Notes: generated by a model from the letters alone, not told the origin. A stretch of 64,000 nucleotides of DNA from Candidatus Sulfopaludibacter sp. SbA3 (GCA_945890485.1 CAMDCN010000005.1:248001-312000); one strand, 5' to 3'; shown: positions 16,099 to 25,883, counted from the first letter of the stretch. Made by a program: numbers and translations.

Positions 16099-16908
16099 AT
16101 GCTTGTGATGCCGATCATGTTCGCTGCCGTGAATTTGCTGGTGACTCCGGAATGGTTGTCCGCCGAGAAAGACGTCGTGATTCTGCATGCCGGTTCGGCG
16201 AAGGACTATGCCGAGGGGCACATCGCTGGGGCGCGACTCGTGACATTAGCGGATGTATCAAAGCCAGAGTCAAAGCTGCGCCTGGAGATGCCGCCTGCCG
16301 AGTTGATGCGGGAGCGGATGATGCAGTGGGGCATCGGGGACGGGACGCGCGTAGTGGTTTACGCCGGCAATGAATCGGTGCAGACGGCGACGCGGGTCTG
16401 GTTCACGTTCGAGTATCACAGCCTGCCGGCAATGCTGCTGGATGGAGGTCTGGCAGTCTGGAAGGCGAAGGGCTTGCCGGTGACCACGGAGGCTCCCGCG
16501 GTAGTGGCGGCCAAGGCGTTGACGGTAAAGGCGCGGCCGGAGTTGATAGTCGATGCGGCGTGGGTGAATGCCCGCTTGCGGGATGAGACGGTGAAGATCG
16601 TGGACGCGCGGTTGCCGGAGTTCTTTTCGGGCGCAAGCGCGGGGAACATGCCGCGGGCGGGCCATATCCCAGGCGCAAAGAGCGTGCCGTACCCGACGCT
16701 GCTCACTGAAACCAAGGGCTTTCAGCCGGTTGCTTCGCTAACCCAGGCGTTGGGCGAGGCAAACACGCTGGTGACCTATTGCCACATCGGGATGCAGGCC
16801 ACAGTGCCGTACTTCGCGGCTCGCCTGGCCGGCCGCGATGTGAAGCTTTACGACGGCTCATTTGAAGAGTGGAGCGCGAAGCCGGAGCTTCCCGTCGACA
16901 AGCAGTAG
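16099..16908 (+). CDS. Two-domain rhodanese-type sulfurtransferase
   Basis: 269 residues from ATG 16099, two bases after the preceding stop; an upstream in-frame ATG at 16060 lies inside the phosphoesterase gene and is not preferred. The N-terminal non-catalytic rhodanese module has VILHAGSAKDYAEGHIAGA, and the C-terminal one has IVDARLPEFF, AGHIPGAKSVPY and the active-site loop YCHIGMQAT with Cys228. This is the thiosulfate/3-mercaptopyruvate sulfurtransferase architecture; the CHIGMQ loop rather than CGSGVT suggests a thiosulfate or other substrate. A hydrophobic N-terminus (MLVMPIMFAAVNLLV) could direct export. In the sulfatase operon it might handle released sulfur, though that link is inference. 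Confidence 0.88.
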   Translation: MLVMPIMFAAVNLLVTPEWLSAEKDVVILHAGSAKDYAEGHIAGARLVTLADVSKPESKLRLEMPPAELMRERMMQWGIGDGTRVVVYAGNESVQTATRVWFTFEYHSLPAMLLDGGLAVWKAKGLPVTTEAPAVVAAKALTVKARPELIVDAAWVNARLRDETVKIVDARLPEFFSGASAGNMPRAGHIPGAKSVPYPTLLTETKGFQPVASLTQALGEANTLVTYCHIGMQATVPYFAARLAGRDVKLYDGSFEEWSAKPELPVDKQ

Positions 16909-19251
16909 CTAAAAATTGAATCGGAAGCCGAACTGCACGAGCCGCGGAATGCCAGGCAGCAGACCGCGGCTGCGGTCAACGATGGTGAGCCGGTCGGTCA
17001 GATTCTTCATGGTGAAGAAGAGCGTCGTGCTGGTCGTAACGGGCACGTTGACTGACGCGTTCCAAATCGCGTTGCCCGTCAGCAGACCGCGCTGGCCGTC
17101 TGGGGTGCCGCCAACAGTGTTGAGGTCGTCTCCGAACTGGCGGCCCGTATACACGTTCTCGAAAAAAACGTTGATGCCTTTGGCGTGCGTGTAGGCCAGG
17201 CTCGAGGTCAGGAGGTTCTTGGGGGCGTAGGGGAGCCGATTGCCCGTGATCCGGACGGTGGTGAAGCCCGGAATGTTGCTGAAGCGATCCGACGAGAAGC
17301 GGGCAATGGGCAACGCGGTCCATGCGGCGCGGAGAGTAACGTTGTGCTGGCGAGGCAGGAAGCGAGCGAGTTGCCACGCCGTGGAGAACTCGGCGCCTTG
17401 GTGCAGGGTGGATCCGGCGTTGGTGAGCGTTGCGCCCAAGCCGCCCGCGACGCTCGCGGGGACAATCTGATTTTCGAAGTCCATCCGGAAGAAGGTCGCT
17501 TCGGCCCGGAGGTCGCCGGGTAGCGTCACACGGGCGCCGGCCTCGTAGTTCCAGCTCAACTCGGCATCGAGATCTACGGAGGCACCCGTGTTGTTGTTGA
17601 TTATGTCTTCAACGCGAGGAGGCGCGAACCCACGGTGAAGGCCCGAGAAGAAGGTAACCCGGCTGCCCACAGTGTAGGCGGCGCCGATGCCGGGGATCCA
17701 TTGATTGAGCCGCGTATTGCCGCGAGCGCCGTTGAGATGGTTAACCCGGCGAAAATTTACGGACTCGAAGCGGAGGCCAGGGGTGATGGTCAGATTGCCG
17801 AAGACGAAACGGTTCTGCAGGAAGAAGGACGCGGCTTGGGCCCGGCGGTCATTGTTCTCGACGATGACGCCATCGCGCGAAGTGGGCAAGGGGCCGTTCT
17901 TCTGATACCGCTCCTGAATCTCGGAGTGATAGCGGAAGCCGAGGTCGAGTTCGTTCTGTGCACTGCCCAAGTTGAAAATCGCTTTCAACTTGGGGTCGAC
18001 GCCCCAGGTCTGGTAGTAGCGGAGGCGGCCTTCGTTTCCGCAGGTAGTCAGCAGATTGGCCATACCGCCACAGGCCGGGTCGGCGGAATCATTGGGGCGC
18101 TGGCCGGAGTTGCTGGACTGGCGCCACCAGTCGCGAAGAAATGCGGAAGCGTAGCCGTTGGTGGACAGAACGAGATGGTCAGAGAGAGCGAGGGTGTGGG
18201 TGATGGCGCCGGCGTAGCGATTGGTGTTGAAGAAGTCGTTGCGGAAGACGTTGCCTCGCGGGTTGACGAGGAACTCGTTTTCTCGGAGCCCGGTATAGGC
18301 AATATTGGAATCCTCGGCGTAGGAGTTGAAGCGGAGGCCCAAAGTCTGGCGGGACGAGAGGCTGGTAAGGGTCTTGACGTTGAAATCGGTGATCCCGTGG
18401 CGGACATTGTCCCGCGACCCTTCGCCCTGCTTGCGAAGGAGGTCAATCAGCCAACCGGTATTCTTGAAATTTGCACCATACCGGGCGTGTCCGTTGAGAT
18501 AATCGCGGTTGCCGCCCATCAGCATGAGCGAGCCTCCACGCTTGGCCGGGATAGCCGGGGTGACGTAGTTGATGACGCCACCGACGGTCATGGGGCCAAA
18601 AACGATCTGTTCGCCGCCCTTCATGACTTCGATTGTTTCGAAGCGGTCGACGGGGGGATGGTAGTAGGAGGCGTTGTCCCCGTAGGGCGCATAGGAAAGC
18701 GGGAGGCCGTCTTCGAGCAGCAGGACCTTGGTGGAGCGGGTGGGGGAGAGGCCACGGATGCCGATATTTGGGCGGAGGCCGAACGCGTCCTCGCCGCGGG
18801 CGTGAACGCCAGAGACTTTCCGCAGGGCCTCTTCGGTTGTCATAACGTTGCTCTCGCGAAGGACTTCCGAGGTGAGGACTTCCGCGGCGCCGGGAAGGCG
18901 TTGCAGATCGGCGCCCGAAGAGAGGACGCGCCCGCCGGAGACACGGAGCGTCTCGGCCAAAGGGGCAATGGGCAGAGTGATATCTACCTGCAACGCACTG
19001 GCGGAGACCGCGATGTTCTGTTCGGTGGCGGAGAAGCCTCTGGCGGAGGTGAGCAGCCGGTAGTTGCCAGGAACCAGCAAGAGCTCGAAGCGGCCCTGGG
19101 GATCGGTCAGAGTCATCGATTCGCGGCCTTCGGGGCTCGAAACGGCCTTTATCTCAGCACCGGCGATCGTCGCGCGGGACGTGTCCTGCACGATGCCGCG
19201 AACGGCGGACTGAGCGAGGAGGAGCGGAGCAGCGGCTAACGAGATCGCCAT
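16909..19251 (-). CDS. TonB-dependent outer-membrane receptor (FecA-like)
   Basis: 780 residues from ATG 19251, which begins a signal peptide ([15 protein letters not shown]); 17 more in-frame residues upstream are possible. After a carboxypeptidase-regulatory-like domain ([19 protein letters not shown] to about residue 85) come the plug domain ([18 protein letters not shown], then [19 protein letters not shown], then [24 protein letters not shown]) and a 22-strand barrel with FAPPRVEDI and [23 protein letters not shown]. It ends in FGFRFNF with a terminal Phe, as outer-membrane barrels do. It resembles iron-citrate and siderophore receptors. A ferredoxin gene diverges from it, which fits iron uptake, though the ligand is inferred. 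Confidence 0.92.
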   Translation of the reverse strand: MAISLAAAPLLLAQSAVRGIVQDTSRATIAGAEIKAVSSPEGRESMTLTDPQGRFELLLVPGNYRLLTSARGFSATEQNIAVSASALQVDITLPIAPLAETLRVSGGRVLSSGADLQRLPGAAEVLTSEVLRESNVMTTEEALRKVSGVHARGEDAFGLRPNIGIRGLSPTRSTKVLLLEDGLPLSYAPYGDNASYYHPPVDRFETIEVMKGGEQIVFGPMTVGGVINYVTPAIPAKRGGSLMLMGGNRDYLNGHARYGANFKNTGWLIDLLRKQGEGSRDNVRHGITDFNVKTLTSLSSRQTLGLRFNSYAEDSNIAYTGLRENEFLVNPRGNVFRNDFFNTNRYAGAITHTLALSDHLVLSTNGYASAFLRDWWRQSSNSGQRPNDSADPACGGMANLLTTCGNEGRLRYYQTWGVDPKLKAIFNLGSAQNELDLGFRYHSEIQERYQKNGPLPTSRDGVIVENNDRRAQAASFFLQNRFVFGNLTITPGLRFESVNFRRVNHLNGARGNTRLNQWIPGIGAAYTVGSRVTFFSGLHRGFAPPRVEDIINNNTGASVDLDAELSWNYEAGARVTLPGDLRAEATFFRMDFENQIVPASVAGGLGATLTNAGSTLHQGAEFSTAWQLARFLPRQHNVTLRAAWTALPIARFSSDRFSNIPGFTTVRITGNRLPYAPKNLLTSSLAYTHAKGINVFFENVYTGRQFGDDLNTVGGTPDGQRGLLTGNAIWNASVNVPVTTSTTLFFTMKNLTDRLTIVDRSRGLLPGIPRLVQFGFRFNF

Positions 19252-19252
19252 T

Positions 19253-19262
19253 AATTGCAATT
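19253..19262. promoter_or_regulatory. 10-bp palindrome in receptor/ferredoxin divergent region
   Basis: AATTGCAATT (19253-19262) is a perfect palindrome, and ATTGCA recurs at 19265-19270, in the 71 bases between the receptor and ferredoxin genes. It lies right at the receptor start. It does not match the Fur-box consensus. A regulatory role is only possible. Confidence 0.2.
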
Positions 19263-19322
19263 GGATTGCATTCACAAAATGAGCGTAGCACAAGGCGACC
19301 AAATCGGTCCAGAATAAAAGTT

Positions 19323-19703
19323 ATGGAAATAGAGCATCCGGCGAGCCTTCGGGAGCAGGCAGAAAAATTGGGGCTGAGCCAGATTGACCGGCACATCTTT
19401 CTGTGTGCGGACCAAACGAAGCCACTGTGTTGCAGCAAGGAGGACGGGCTCGCCGCTTGGGACTACCTCAAGCGGCGGCTGGCGGAAGAGGGGCTCATGA
19501 CGGCGCGGCCGTGCGTCTTTCGGACGAAGGCGAACTGCCTGCGGGTTTGCGAACAGGGGCCGATCGCAGTTGTTTATCCCGAGGGAGTCTGGTACCACCA
19601 TGCGACTCCGGAGGTGCTCGAGCGGATTTTGCAGGAGCACCTGATTGGCGGCAAGCCGGTGGTGGAGTTCGTTATTGCAGGAACGACGGGGGCAGACGCG
19701 TAA
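19323..19703 (+). CDS. Thioredoxin-like [2Fe-2S] ferredoxin
   Basis: 126 residues from ATG 19323; the frame is open further upstream into the divergent gene, but the sequence there is not ferredoxin-like. Cys residues are placed as in thioredoxin-like [2Fe-2S] ferredoxins: C28 ([10 protein letters not shown]), C36/C37, C64, C72 and C76 ([10 protein letters not shown]), with C72-x3-C76 and the early C-x7/8-C pair. The [19 protein letters not shown] strand follows. Cytosolic electron carrier. It is divergent from a TonB-dependent receptor, suggesting a role in iron reduction or Fe-S metabolism. Its end overlaps the convergent sialidase gene by 32 bases. Confidence 0.88.
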   Translation: MEIEHPASLREQAEKLGLSQIDRHIFLCADQTKPLCCSKEDGLAAWDYLKRRLAEEGLMTARPCVFRTKANCLRVCEQGPIAVVYPEGVWYHHATPEVLERILQEHLIGGKPVVEFVIAGTTGADA

Positions 19704-20775
19704 ACGTGATGGCCTGGTAGGGCTCGGTGGAGCCGCGTTCCCAGAGCACCGCCGCGGCGCCATCGGCGAGTACCGCCAGGTCAGAGTAGGCCGCGAAGCC
19801 GCCGTAAATGACTCGCTCCTGGATCCAGGTTTGTCCTTCGTCATAGCTCGAACGGACGACGAGGTTCTGCCGGTTGTTCATGGTGGGGCCGGTCCAGACG
19901 AGGCGGTTTCCAAGCCGTTCGATGCCGGTGGCGACTGGAGAGACCGCGATCCCGCGGCGCGGGCGGAGCCAGGATCTGCCGCCGTCCTTCGAAGTAAGGA
20001 ACCACCGATGGTCACCGTTGTTCTGCCGGGCGTCCATCAGAATGTTGCCATCGGCCAACTCGACGAGCTGATTCTCGTTGGTGAGCGCGGGGACGCGCGC
20101 CCCCCGCTTCCAGGTTTGGCCGTGGTCGTCGCTCGACAGGATATAGGCGCGCATGAGGCCCAGAGAGCCGGTGAAGCCGCCGACGGTGGCTTGGGCGGAG
20201 AACAGGTCGGCCTTCATGGATGCCGGGATTAAGAGTTGCCCGGACTTGGCTTGAATGGCGCCGCCGGGGCCGAGGAACATGGCGCCCCAGTGGTCGTATT
20301 CGCGGCTATCGCGAGTGAGGTCGCGGGGGGCGGACCAAGTGACGCCGTGGTCATCGCTCGAGCGGGCCCACATCTGGTTGTGGGGTTGGCCGGGCTGCGA
20401 CTTGTCGGTGCCGTAGCCGGGCTGCCAGCGATTGAAAAAGATCCATAGGCGGCCGTTCGAGCGGTCGAGGAGCGGAGTCGGGTTGGAGGCCGACCATTTT
20501 TCGCCCGGGTTGTCGAGGAGTTCGGGCTTCGACCAAGTGCGACCGTGGTCGGTGGACCGCGCCACCACCAAGTCAATATCGCCTAGTCCGGGGTCGCCAC
20601 GGTTGTCGCGGCGGGCCTCCGCGAAAGCCAGCAAATGACCGTTGGCCGCGGTGACGAGCGCGGGGATTCGATACGAGTGATAACCGCCGGCGCCGGCCCG
20701 GAAAACGTCGATATGGGTGAGCGGAGTCTGGGCGAACAGGGGGAGCGAGAGGAGGCAAAGGACGGCAAGACGCAT
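19672..20775 (-). CDS. Exo-alpha-sialidase-like exported protein (GH33-type propeller)
   Basis: 367 residues with signal peptide [16 protein letters not shown]. The RIP motif (Y35-R36-I37-P38) is present, followed by [18 protein letters not shown], in which Asp may be the acid. Several Asp boxes occur: [33 protein letters not shown] and SYDEGQTW. This is the six-bladed propeller of sialidases and related BNR proteins. Predicted to release sialic acid or a similar sugar from extracellular glycans; alternatively it is a non-enzymatic BNR family member. Convergent with the ferredoxin gene and divergent from the esterase-like gene at 20820. Confidence 0.85.
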   Translation of the reverse strand: MRLAVLCLLSLPLFAQTPLTHIDVFRAGAGGYHSYRIPALVTAANGHLLAFAEARRDNRGDPGLGDIDLVVARSTDHGRTWSKPELLDNPGEKWSASNPTPLLDRSNGRLWIFFNRWQPGYGTDKSQPGQPHNQMWARSSDDHGVTWSAPRDLTRDSREYDHWGAMFLGPGGAIQAKSGQLLIPASMKADLFSAQATVGGFTGSLGLMRAYILSSDDHGQTWKRGARVPALTNENQLVELADGNILMDARQNNGDHRWFLTSKDGGRSWLRPRRGIAVSPVATGIERLGNRLVWTGPTMNNRQNLVVRSSYDEGQTWIQERVIYGGFAAYSDLAVLADGAAAVLWERGSTEPYQAITFTRLPPSFLQ

Positions 20776-20819
20776 GACTGTTGATGATAGCGGATGCGGA
20801 ATTAGATATAGTCTTGTTC

Positions 20820-22340
20820 ATGAAAGCGGCACTGCTGAGCGTATTGAGCGTCGGTTTGATATGGGGTTTGACGCCCCCAGAGCAAGAATTGAAGGACGAA
20901 GCTGGCAAGACGATTGTTCGTTATGCCGTCTCCGCGCCGGCGGGCATTGCCCCGGCCGGGACCACGGATCCCAACAAACAGGTAGGTCTTTTCCTCTGTT
21001 TTCCCGAGCATGACCGGCCGACCGGCGACGAGATGTACCCCGTGAAGGCGGCGCTTGAACGTCTGGGCCTGAGCGATCAGTTTGTCGTGATCGGCGCGCA
21101 TCCGCAGGAAAGAAAGTTCGGGGCGAACGATCATGAGCCGATTCAGAAGTTGCTGGCATGGGCGAAAAAGACCTATCCGGTGAATCCGCGCCGGGTCTAC
21201 CTCTATGGCAAAGGCGAAGGCGGCAAGATCTCCGGACAGATGGCGATGTTGTTCCCGGACCTGTACGCCGCGTCCATCTCCTATAGCTGGACGTGGTGGC
21301 TGATGCCGTCGCATGTGAAACCGTTCAACGCCGAGAAGGAAGGCCCGGGCATCTACATGGTGCTGGGAATGCGCGACCTGTCGCATCACTTGACCAACGT
21401 GCGCGACGGCTACAGCCGCGTGCAGGCCAAAGGCTATCCGGTGATCTATCGCGAGGTCGATGATCTCGGCGAGCGCACCTATCACCCGGTAACGAATGAC
21501 GACGCGATCGCGTGGGCGGTGGCGCAGCGCAACAAGCGGTTGCCGCTTTCGGCCGCGGAAAAAGCGATGCTGGCTAAGGGCACGGGCTTGGCTGTCGTCG
21601 GCGGCGCGGCGGCGGGCGAAGTGGTGAAGAAGAAGCTGACGCCGGAAGCGATCAAGGTTTGTGCGAAGACCAACTGTGGCGAGGAGGCGATTGCCGCCAT
21701 CGCCAACCTGCCGGCGACGCCGGAAATTATCCGCGTTCTGGCGATCAACGCCAACTGGCGCAGTCAGGCGGCGCAGGGCGCGTTGATTAAGCTCGCCCTC
21801 AATGAAGGTCCCTATCGGGTAAACGCGGTGGATGGACTGGTGAATGCCGTCAAACTGCAGATCAATGGCGTGAAGCAGGACCCGCCAGTGTTTTCCGCGC
21901 TCGTCGGCCTGTTGAAAGACCCGGACGAAGAGCTGAGGACGATGGCCAACAATGCGTTGGCCACGATTCGCGATCGCGACTTCCGTGGCGATCTGGGCCG
22001 CAAGCAAAACCGGGAGCCGGTCGGCGGTTGGGACAAGTGGCTGGCGGAAATCACGGCGAAGAACGACGGCTTTGGTCCTTTGGGCAACTTCCCGGAGACG
22101 CTGGCAGCGGCCGAGAAGGGCGACGTGACTGCGGCGGCCCGTGTGGGGATGTTGTACGTGGTCGGCAATGGCACGGAACAGAACTTCAAGGAAGCCGAGC
22201 GCTGGCTGACGAAAGCGGCCGAGGGCGGTCACCGTTTGGCGGCGCGCAACCTTTCGATGATGTACTCGGGCGCTCCCGGTATGGGCGGTAAGGGTGAGCT
22301 CGCCAAGAAGTGGCGGGCCTTTGCGGAGGGCACGGATTAG
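20820..22340 (+). CDS. Exported esterase-fold protein fused to HEAT-like and Sel1 repeats
   Basis: 506 residues from ATG 20820, the Met of a signal peptide (MKAALLSVLSVGLIWGL); an ATG at 20781 would add residues before the signal. Residues about 20-235 have the shape of an alpha/beta-hydrolase (VGLFLCFPEHDRPTGDEM, QFVVIGAHPQ, VYLYGKGEGGKISGQMAMLFPDLYAA). At the nucleophile elbow the motif is GKGEG with Gly in place of Ser, so it is probably not a classic esterase. Then about 255-400 has HEAT-like helical repeats (GEEAIAAIANLPATPEIIRVLA; DPDEELRTMANNALATIRD), and about 430-506 has Sel1 repeats (ARVGMLYVVGNGTEQNFKEAERWL). Likely a periplasmic scaffold or binding protein. The next gene starts on its stop codon. 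Confidence 0.75.
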   Translation: MKAALLSVLSVGLIWGLTPPEQELKDEAGKTIVRYAVSAPAGIAPAGTTDPNKQVGLFLCFPEHDRPTGDEMYPVKAALERLGLSDQFVVIGAHPQERKFGANDHEPIQKLLAWAKKTYPVNPRRVYLYGKGEGGKISGQMAMLFPDLYAASISYSWTWWLMPSHVKPFNAEKEGPGIYMVLGMRDLSHHLTNVRDGYSRVQAKGYPVIYREVDDLGERTYHPVTNDDAIAWAVAQRNKRLPLSAAEKAMLAKGTGLAVVGGAAAGEVVKKKLTPEAIKVCAKTNCGEEAIAAIANLPATPEIIRVLAINANWRSQAAQGALIKLALNEGPYRVNAVDGLVNAVKLQINGVKQDPPVFSALVGLLKDPDEELRTMANNALATIRDRDFRGDLGRKQNREPVGGWDKWLAEITAKNDGFGPLGNFPETLAAAEKGDVTAAARVGMLYVVGNGTEQNFKEAERWLTKAAEGGHRLAARNLSMMYSGAPGMGGKGELAKKWRAFAEGTD

Positions 22341-24013
22341 TGTTCCGCCTCGTGTGGGCGGCGTTGTTGTGCGGAGGTCTGGCCTCCGCACAACCGGTGC
22401 TTTCGGCGGTGCTGAATAACTACAGCTATGTGCCGGCATCGCTGCCCCACCATGGCATTGCACAGGGTTCGATCTTTGTAATCTTCGGAACGGGCCTGTC
22501 GAACTCGTCGACGGGTTTACAGAGTGTGCCACTACGGACGACGCTCGAAGGCGTCTCCGCCGCCGTCACCGTCGGTGGCGTAACGCGCGCCGTGATCCTC
22601 TACTACGTCACGCCGACGCAAGTGGCGGGGATTCTCCCTTCAAATACCCCGGTGGGCGCCGGGACGATCACGGTGACCAACAATGGCCGCACCAGCGCGA
22701 CCGCGCCGATTCGTGTGGTGCAGAGCGCGTTTGGCGCCTTGACTCTGGACGGGTCTGGCACCGGCGCGGCCGCGGTGTTCGACGCGGCGAACCAGTTGCT
22801 TGGGCCATCGAACGCCACGCATCCGGGCGATGTGATTGTGCTCTACGGCACCGGCGCCGGGCCATCAGCGGGCGACGAGACAGTGGCGCAGACCCAGACG
22901 AATCTTGCGAACGTGCCGATTCTCGTAGAAATTGGCGGGAAGCCGGCGACCGTGCTCTACCACGGCCGCACCGTGTTCCCCGGGTTGGATCAAATCAACG
23001 TCGCCCTGCCTCCGGACACCCCCACAGGCTGCGCAGTGCCAGTCGCGGTCTCCTCTGGCATCTACATCAGCAATTTTTCCACGATTCCAGTGTCCGCATC
23101 GGGGTCGCAGTGTCCGGCTCTCGAAGGCGGTGATCCGGGGACTACTGCGACTGAGATGGAAATGCGCCGTTGGATCACGGCCGGGCAGTTCGTGACAGGC
23201 AGTTTCGGCTTGCAGCGCCAACGGCTGTACTCACTGAGCCAAGGCGCAGATGGGATCACGACTCGGACCGTAGCTACCAGAGATCTCGCCACGGGTGGTT
23301 TCCTGCGCCTTAGGGGCGACCTGGAGCGGCTGTTCTTGTCCACCAGCTACTTTGTTCCGGTGGTTGGCTCCTGCATGGTGAGTATAGTGCCGTCCAGCCC
23401 TTTGGCGAATGTTCTCGCTCTTCCCCTCGACGCTGGGGGATCAGTATCGGTGACAGGCCCCTCTGGTAGTCGGACAATTCCCCGATTGACCGCTCCCGTT
23501 GGGCTAGTGAGTTATTCAGCCGAGGTGGGCGATGGACGCCCAGCGAATTTTCTTGATGCCGGCGAGTATACGATAAGCGTCCAAGGTGGCCAGGACATTG
23601 GACCTTTCAGCGGGAGCATTCTGTTGGCGCCTGAGTTGGAGTGGACGAATCGAGCCGAGTTAGATGTAATTCAGCGGACCACCGGAGTGACTGTCACCTG
23701 GAGCGGCGGAGACCCCACGGGCTTCGTGACGATTCAGGGACAGAGCTTTGTGACAAACGGTACACAACTTACCGGAACTACATTCCAGTGTGTCGCAAGG
23801 AATTCAGACCGGAGGTTCACGATTCCGGCAACCGTACTGTTGACACTGCCAGTCAGCGAGACGCTGGAGGTGACTCCGGGGGTGTTCCGGCTGCAACGGG
23901 GCGCCTTGGCGGTAGCGAGTCTGGGCACACCTGTACGCGTCCACGCCACCGGTCTTGACCTTGGCTCTTTCGGTAGCCAAATGGCCGTTGTGCAAAGTAC
24001 ACAATGGAGATAG
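22340..24013 (+). CDS. Exported TIGR03437-domain protein
   Basis: 557 residues, with a GTG start at 22340 overlapping the upstream TAG. It begins with a signal peptide (VFRLVWAALLCGGLASAQP). Residues about 25-260 carry the Solibacter-type TIGR03437 domain: a YVPASLPHHGIAQGSIFVIFG block, VTVGGVTRAVILYYVTPTQV, and VILVEIGGKPATVLYHG-type strands ending in FPGLDQINVALPPDTPTG. The domain is usually C-terminal, but here about 290 residues follow it, with bacterial-Ig-like strands. The family is of unknown function and is almost restricted to Bryobacterales, so it is a taxonomic marker. The context suggests co-expression with the esterase-fold protein. No enzyme motif is visible. Confidence 0.85.
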   Translation: MFRLVWAALLCGGLASAQPVLSAVLNNYSYVPASLPHHGIAQGSIFVIFGTGLSNSSTGLQSVPLRTTLEGVSAAVTVGGVTRAVILYYVTPTQVAGILPSNTPVGAGTITVTNNGRTSATAPIRVVQSAFGALTLDGSGTGAAAVFDAANQLLGPSNATHPGDVIVLYGTGAGPSAGDETVAQTQTNLANVPILVEIGGKPATVLYHGRTVFPGLDQINVALPPDTPTGCAVPVAVSSGIYISNFSTIPVSASGSQCPALEGGDPGTTATEMEMRRWITAGQFVTGSFGLQRQRLYSLSQGADGITTRTVATRDLATGGFLRLRGDLERLFLSTSYFVPVVGSCMVSIVPSSPLANVLALPLDAGGSVSVTGPSGSRTIPRLTAPVGLVSYSAEVGDGRPANFLDAGEYTISVQGGQDIGPFSGSILLAPELEWTNRAELDVIQRTTGVTVTWSGGDPTGFVTIQGQSFVTNGTQLTGTTFQCVARNSDRRFTIPATVLLTLPVSETLEVTPGVFRLQRGALAVASLGTPVRVHATGLDLGSFGSQMAVVQSTQWR

Positions 24014-24547
24014 TTGCGCCGCTTCTCTAAACGAGTGATCACGTACCCGCTGCTGGTAGTGGCGGGCGTGGTGCTGCTCGTTGAAGAGGCGCTCTGGCGG
24101 CTCTCCGGGCTACTGGCCCTGCTCGGCAAACTGCCCGTTTTCCATGCGATCGAAGAGTGGATCCGGCGGGTGCCGCCGTGGGGTGCGTTGGCGCTGTTCG
24201 GCATTCCTTCGGTGGCGTTGGCGCCGATCAAGTTTCTGGCGCTCTACTGGATGGCCGGCGGACACCCTGTGCTGGGCATCGGAACGATCATTACAGCGAA
24301 GGTGACCGGCACGGCCGTCGTGGCGCGCCTGTTCCAACTGACGCAGCCACAGCTACTGACCATCGGCTGGTTCCGTTGGAGCTACGAGAAGATCATGGCG
24401 CTGCGGGCTGCGGCCTATGGCTTGTGGTGGAACTCCGCCGCGGGCCGGATGTGGCGGCGGATTCGGGAGCGGAACCGCGGCTGGGTGCGCCGCCGTTGGG
24501 ACGCCGTGCGGGCTAGGAGTAGAGCTCAGCGACCTCGCGAAAGTTAA
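24014..24547 (+). CDS. Small membrane protein
   Basis: 177 residues, with a TTG start directly after the previous stop. Two or three membrane segments are seen: about 9-25 (YPLLVVAGVVLLVEEAL), 55-78 (GALALFGIPSVALAPIKFLALYW) and a weaker stretch around 83-100. The C-terminal third is strongly basic (Arg/Trp-rich) and likely cytoplasmic. No family is recognised with certainty. Position suggests it is co-transcribed with the TIGR03437 gene. Its end overlaps the convergent DUF1501 gene by 35 bases. Confidence 0.6.
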   Translation: MRRFSKRVITYPLLVVAGVVLLVEEALWRLSGLLALLGKLPVFHAIEEWIRRVPPWGALALFGIPSVALAPIKFLALYWMAGGHPVLGIGTIITAKVTGTAVVARLFQLTQPQLLTIGWFRWSYEKIMALRAAAYGLWWNSAAGRMWRRIRERNRGWVRRRWDAVRARSRAQRPRES

Positions 24548-25874
24548 TGCTCTTCGTCCCGGCGGCGGGGTCGACGTAAAGGAAGTCGCGGCCCGATGGC
24601 GTGTTGGTAATGCGCTTGGTCCAGTCGATGCCGAGGGCACTGTAGATGGTGGTGCAGACGTCCTCCGGGTAAACAGGGCGTTTGGCTGACCAGCCGAAAT
24701 CGGTGATGTGGGCACCTTCGGCATCGGTCGCGCCGTAGACGCGTCCACCCTTTACGCCGGCGCCGGCGAAGAGCGCAAACATCGTGTCGGCGTAGTGTTC
24801 ACGGCCTGCGAGCGGCGTGAGTTCGCCCGGCGTGCGGCCGAACTCGCCCATGCAGACGACGAGCGTCGAATCGAGCAGCTTCAGGCGGCGCAGGTCGAGC
24901 AGCAGGGCGGAGAACGCGGAGTCTAGGTCCGCGCATGTCTTGTACAGCCCGCCCTTGCTCTCCTTGCCGTAGATGCTGCCGTGGTGGTCCCAGCCGGGTT
25001 GCGTGACGAGCAGGAACTTAGCACCGCCATCGGCCGCCACCATGTTGCGCGCGATGAGGCACGCGTCGCCAAATGGCGTCGACCCATACGCCGCGCGTTC
25101 TTCAGGCGTCGTCTGGAGCACGGTAGAGATGGCCGGGTTGGTCATCATCTTGTGCACCGCGCGGCCGAAGCTATCGAATTGGCGCATACCCTGCGGCGAG
25201 CTATCGTCCAGGGCATGGCGGGAGGTATCCATTTTGTTGAGGAGCTCCCAGCGGCGGTCGAACCGCGGCCGGTCCTTCGCGTCGAGGACGAAGGGGAGGT
25301 TCCGGTCTTTAAGGTCGAGGATGAGTGGGGAGCAGTCGGCGGGCAGACAGCCTTCGCCCTGCAGCGGGCCGTACATGGTGGATGGCTCATAGTTCATCGC
25401 AACGAAGGGCGGCAGGAAGTCCGTCGAGCGCCGATTCTGAAACGCCTCATAGGCGATGACGGAGCCGAGAGCCGGCGCTTCCTTGATCCGCGCCGGGCTG
25501 ACGGCGTGGCCCGTCTGCAGGTAGTATTGGCCGCGCGAATGGACGGTCTCCCAAGCCGAGGCGGAGCGCACGACGGCCAAGTCGCCAAGGCGATCGGCGA
25601 GCTTGGGCATCAGACCATACGGGAACTGGTAGCCCTGTGGCGTCGAGCGGACGTCGCGATTCTCGGGCGCCCACTTCCCCATCTTCACATCGAACATGTC
25701 CATCTGCGAGGGGCCGCCCTGCAGGTTCAGGAAGATGACGGACTTCGCCGAGCCGCGCGGCGTCGCCTTGCTTTGGGCATGGACATTGGAGGGGCGCAGG
25801 AACTGGGCCAGTTCAAAGCCGGAGACGGTGAGAGCGCCGAGGCGGAGCAGATGGCGACGATGAAGTGGCGTCAT
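24513..25874 (-). CDS. DUF1501 family protein (Tat-exported)
   Basis: 453 residues. The N-terminus MTPLHRRHLLRLGALTVSGFELAQFL has a twin-arginine-like start, as usual for DUF1501. The core has VIFLNLQGGPSQMDMFDVK, a GSVIAYEA segment, LLVTQPGWDHHG, and VCMGEFGRTPG followed by GREHYADTMFALFAGAGVKGGRVYG near the C-terminus, all typical. The fold belongs to the alkaline-phosphatase/sulfatase superfamily without the formylglycine motif. Members are encoded next to DUF1549/DUF1553 cytochrome genes in Planctomycetes and Acidobacteriota; that partner starts 10 bases upstream here. Function is unknown; a periplasmic hydrolase for polymers is often proposed. Confidence 0.92.
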   Translation of the reverse strand: MTPLHRRHLLRLGALTVSGFELAQFLRPSNVHAQSKATPRGSAKSVIFLNLQGGPSQMDMFDVKMGKWAPENRDVRSTPQGYQFPYGLMPKLADRLGDLAVVRSASAWETVHSRGQYYLQTGHAVSPARIKEAPALGSVIAYEAFQNRRSTDFLPPFVAMNYEPSTMYGPLQGEGCLPADCSPLILDLKDRNLPFVLDAKDRPRFDRRWELLNKMDTSRHALDDSSPQGMRQFDSFGRAVHKMMTNPAISTVLQTTPEERAAYGSTPFGDACLIARNMVAADGGAKFLLVTQPGWDHHGSIYGKESKGGLYKTCADLDSAFSALLLDLRRLKLLDSTLVVCMGEFGRTPGELTPLAGREHYADTMFALFAGAGVKGGRVYGATDAEGAHITDFGWSAKRPVYPEDVCTTIYSALGIDWTKRITNTPSGRDFLYVDPAAGTKSINFREVAELYS

Positions 25875-25883
25875 GACGTGGAC

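Noticed and set aside
17635-19239. Plus-strand open frame of over 500 codons opposite the TonB-dependent receptor
   Set aside because: Only codon bias supports it; the receptor has a full plug and barrel pattern.
19249-19322. Fur-box-like site between the receptor and ferredoxin genes
   Set aside because: AT-rich palindromic bases are present, but they do not match the 19-bp Fur consensus, so no claim is made beyond a short palindrome.
20802-22532. Minus-strand open frame of over 570 codons opposite the esterase-fold/Sel1 gene
   Set aside because: Arg/His-rich composition and no domain; caused by codon bias of the plus-strand gene.
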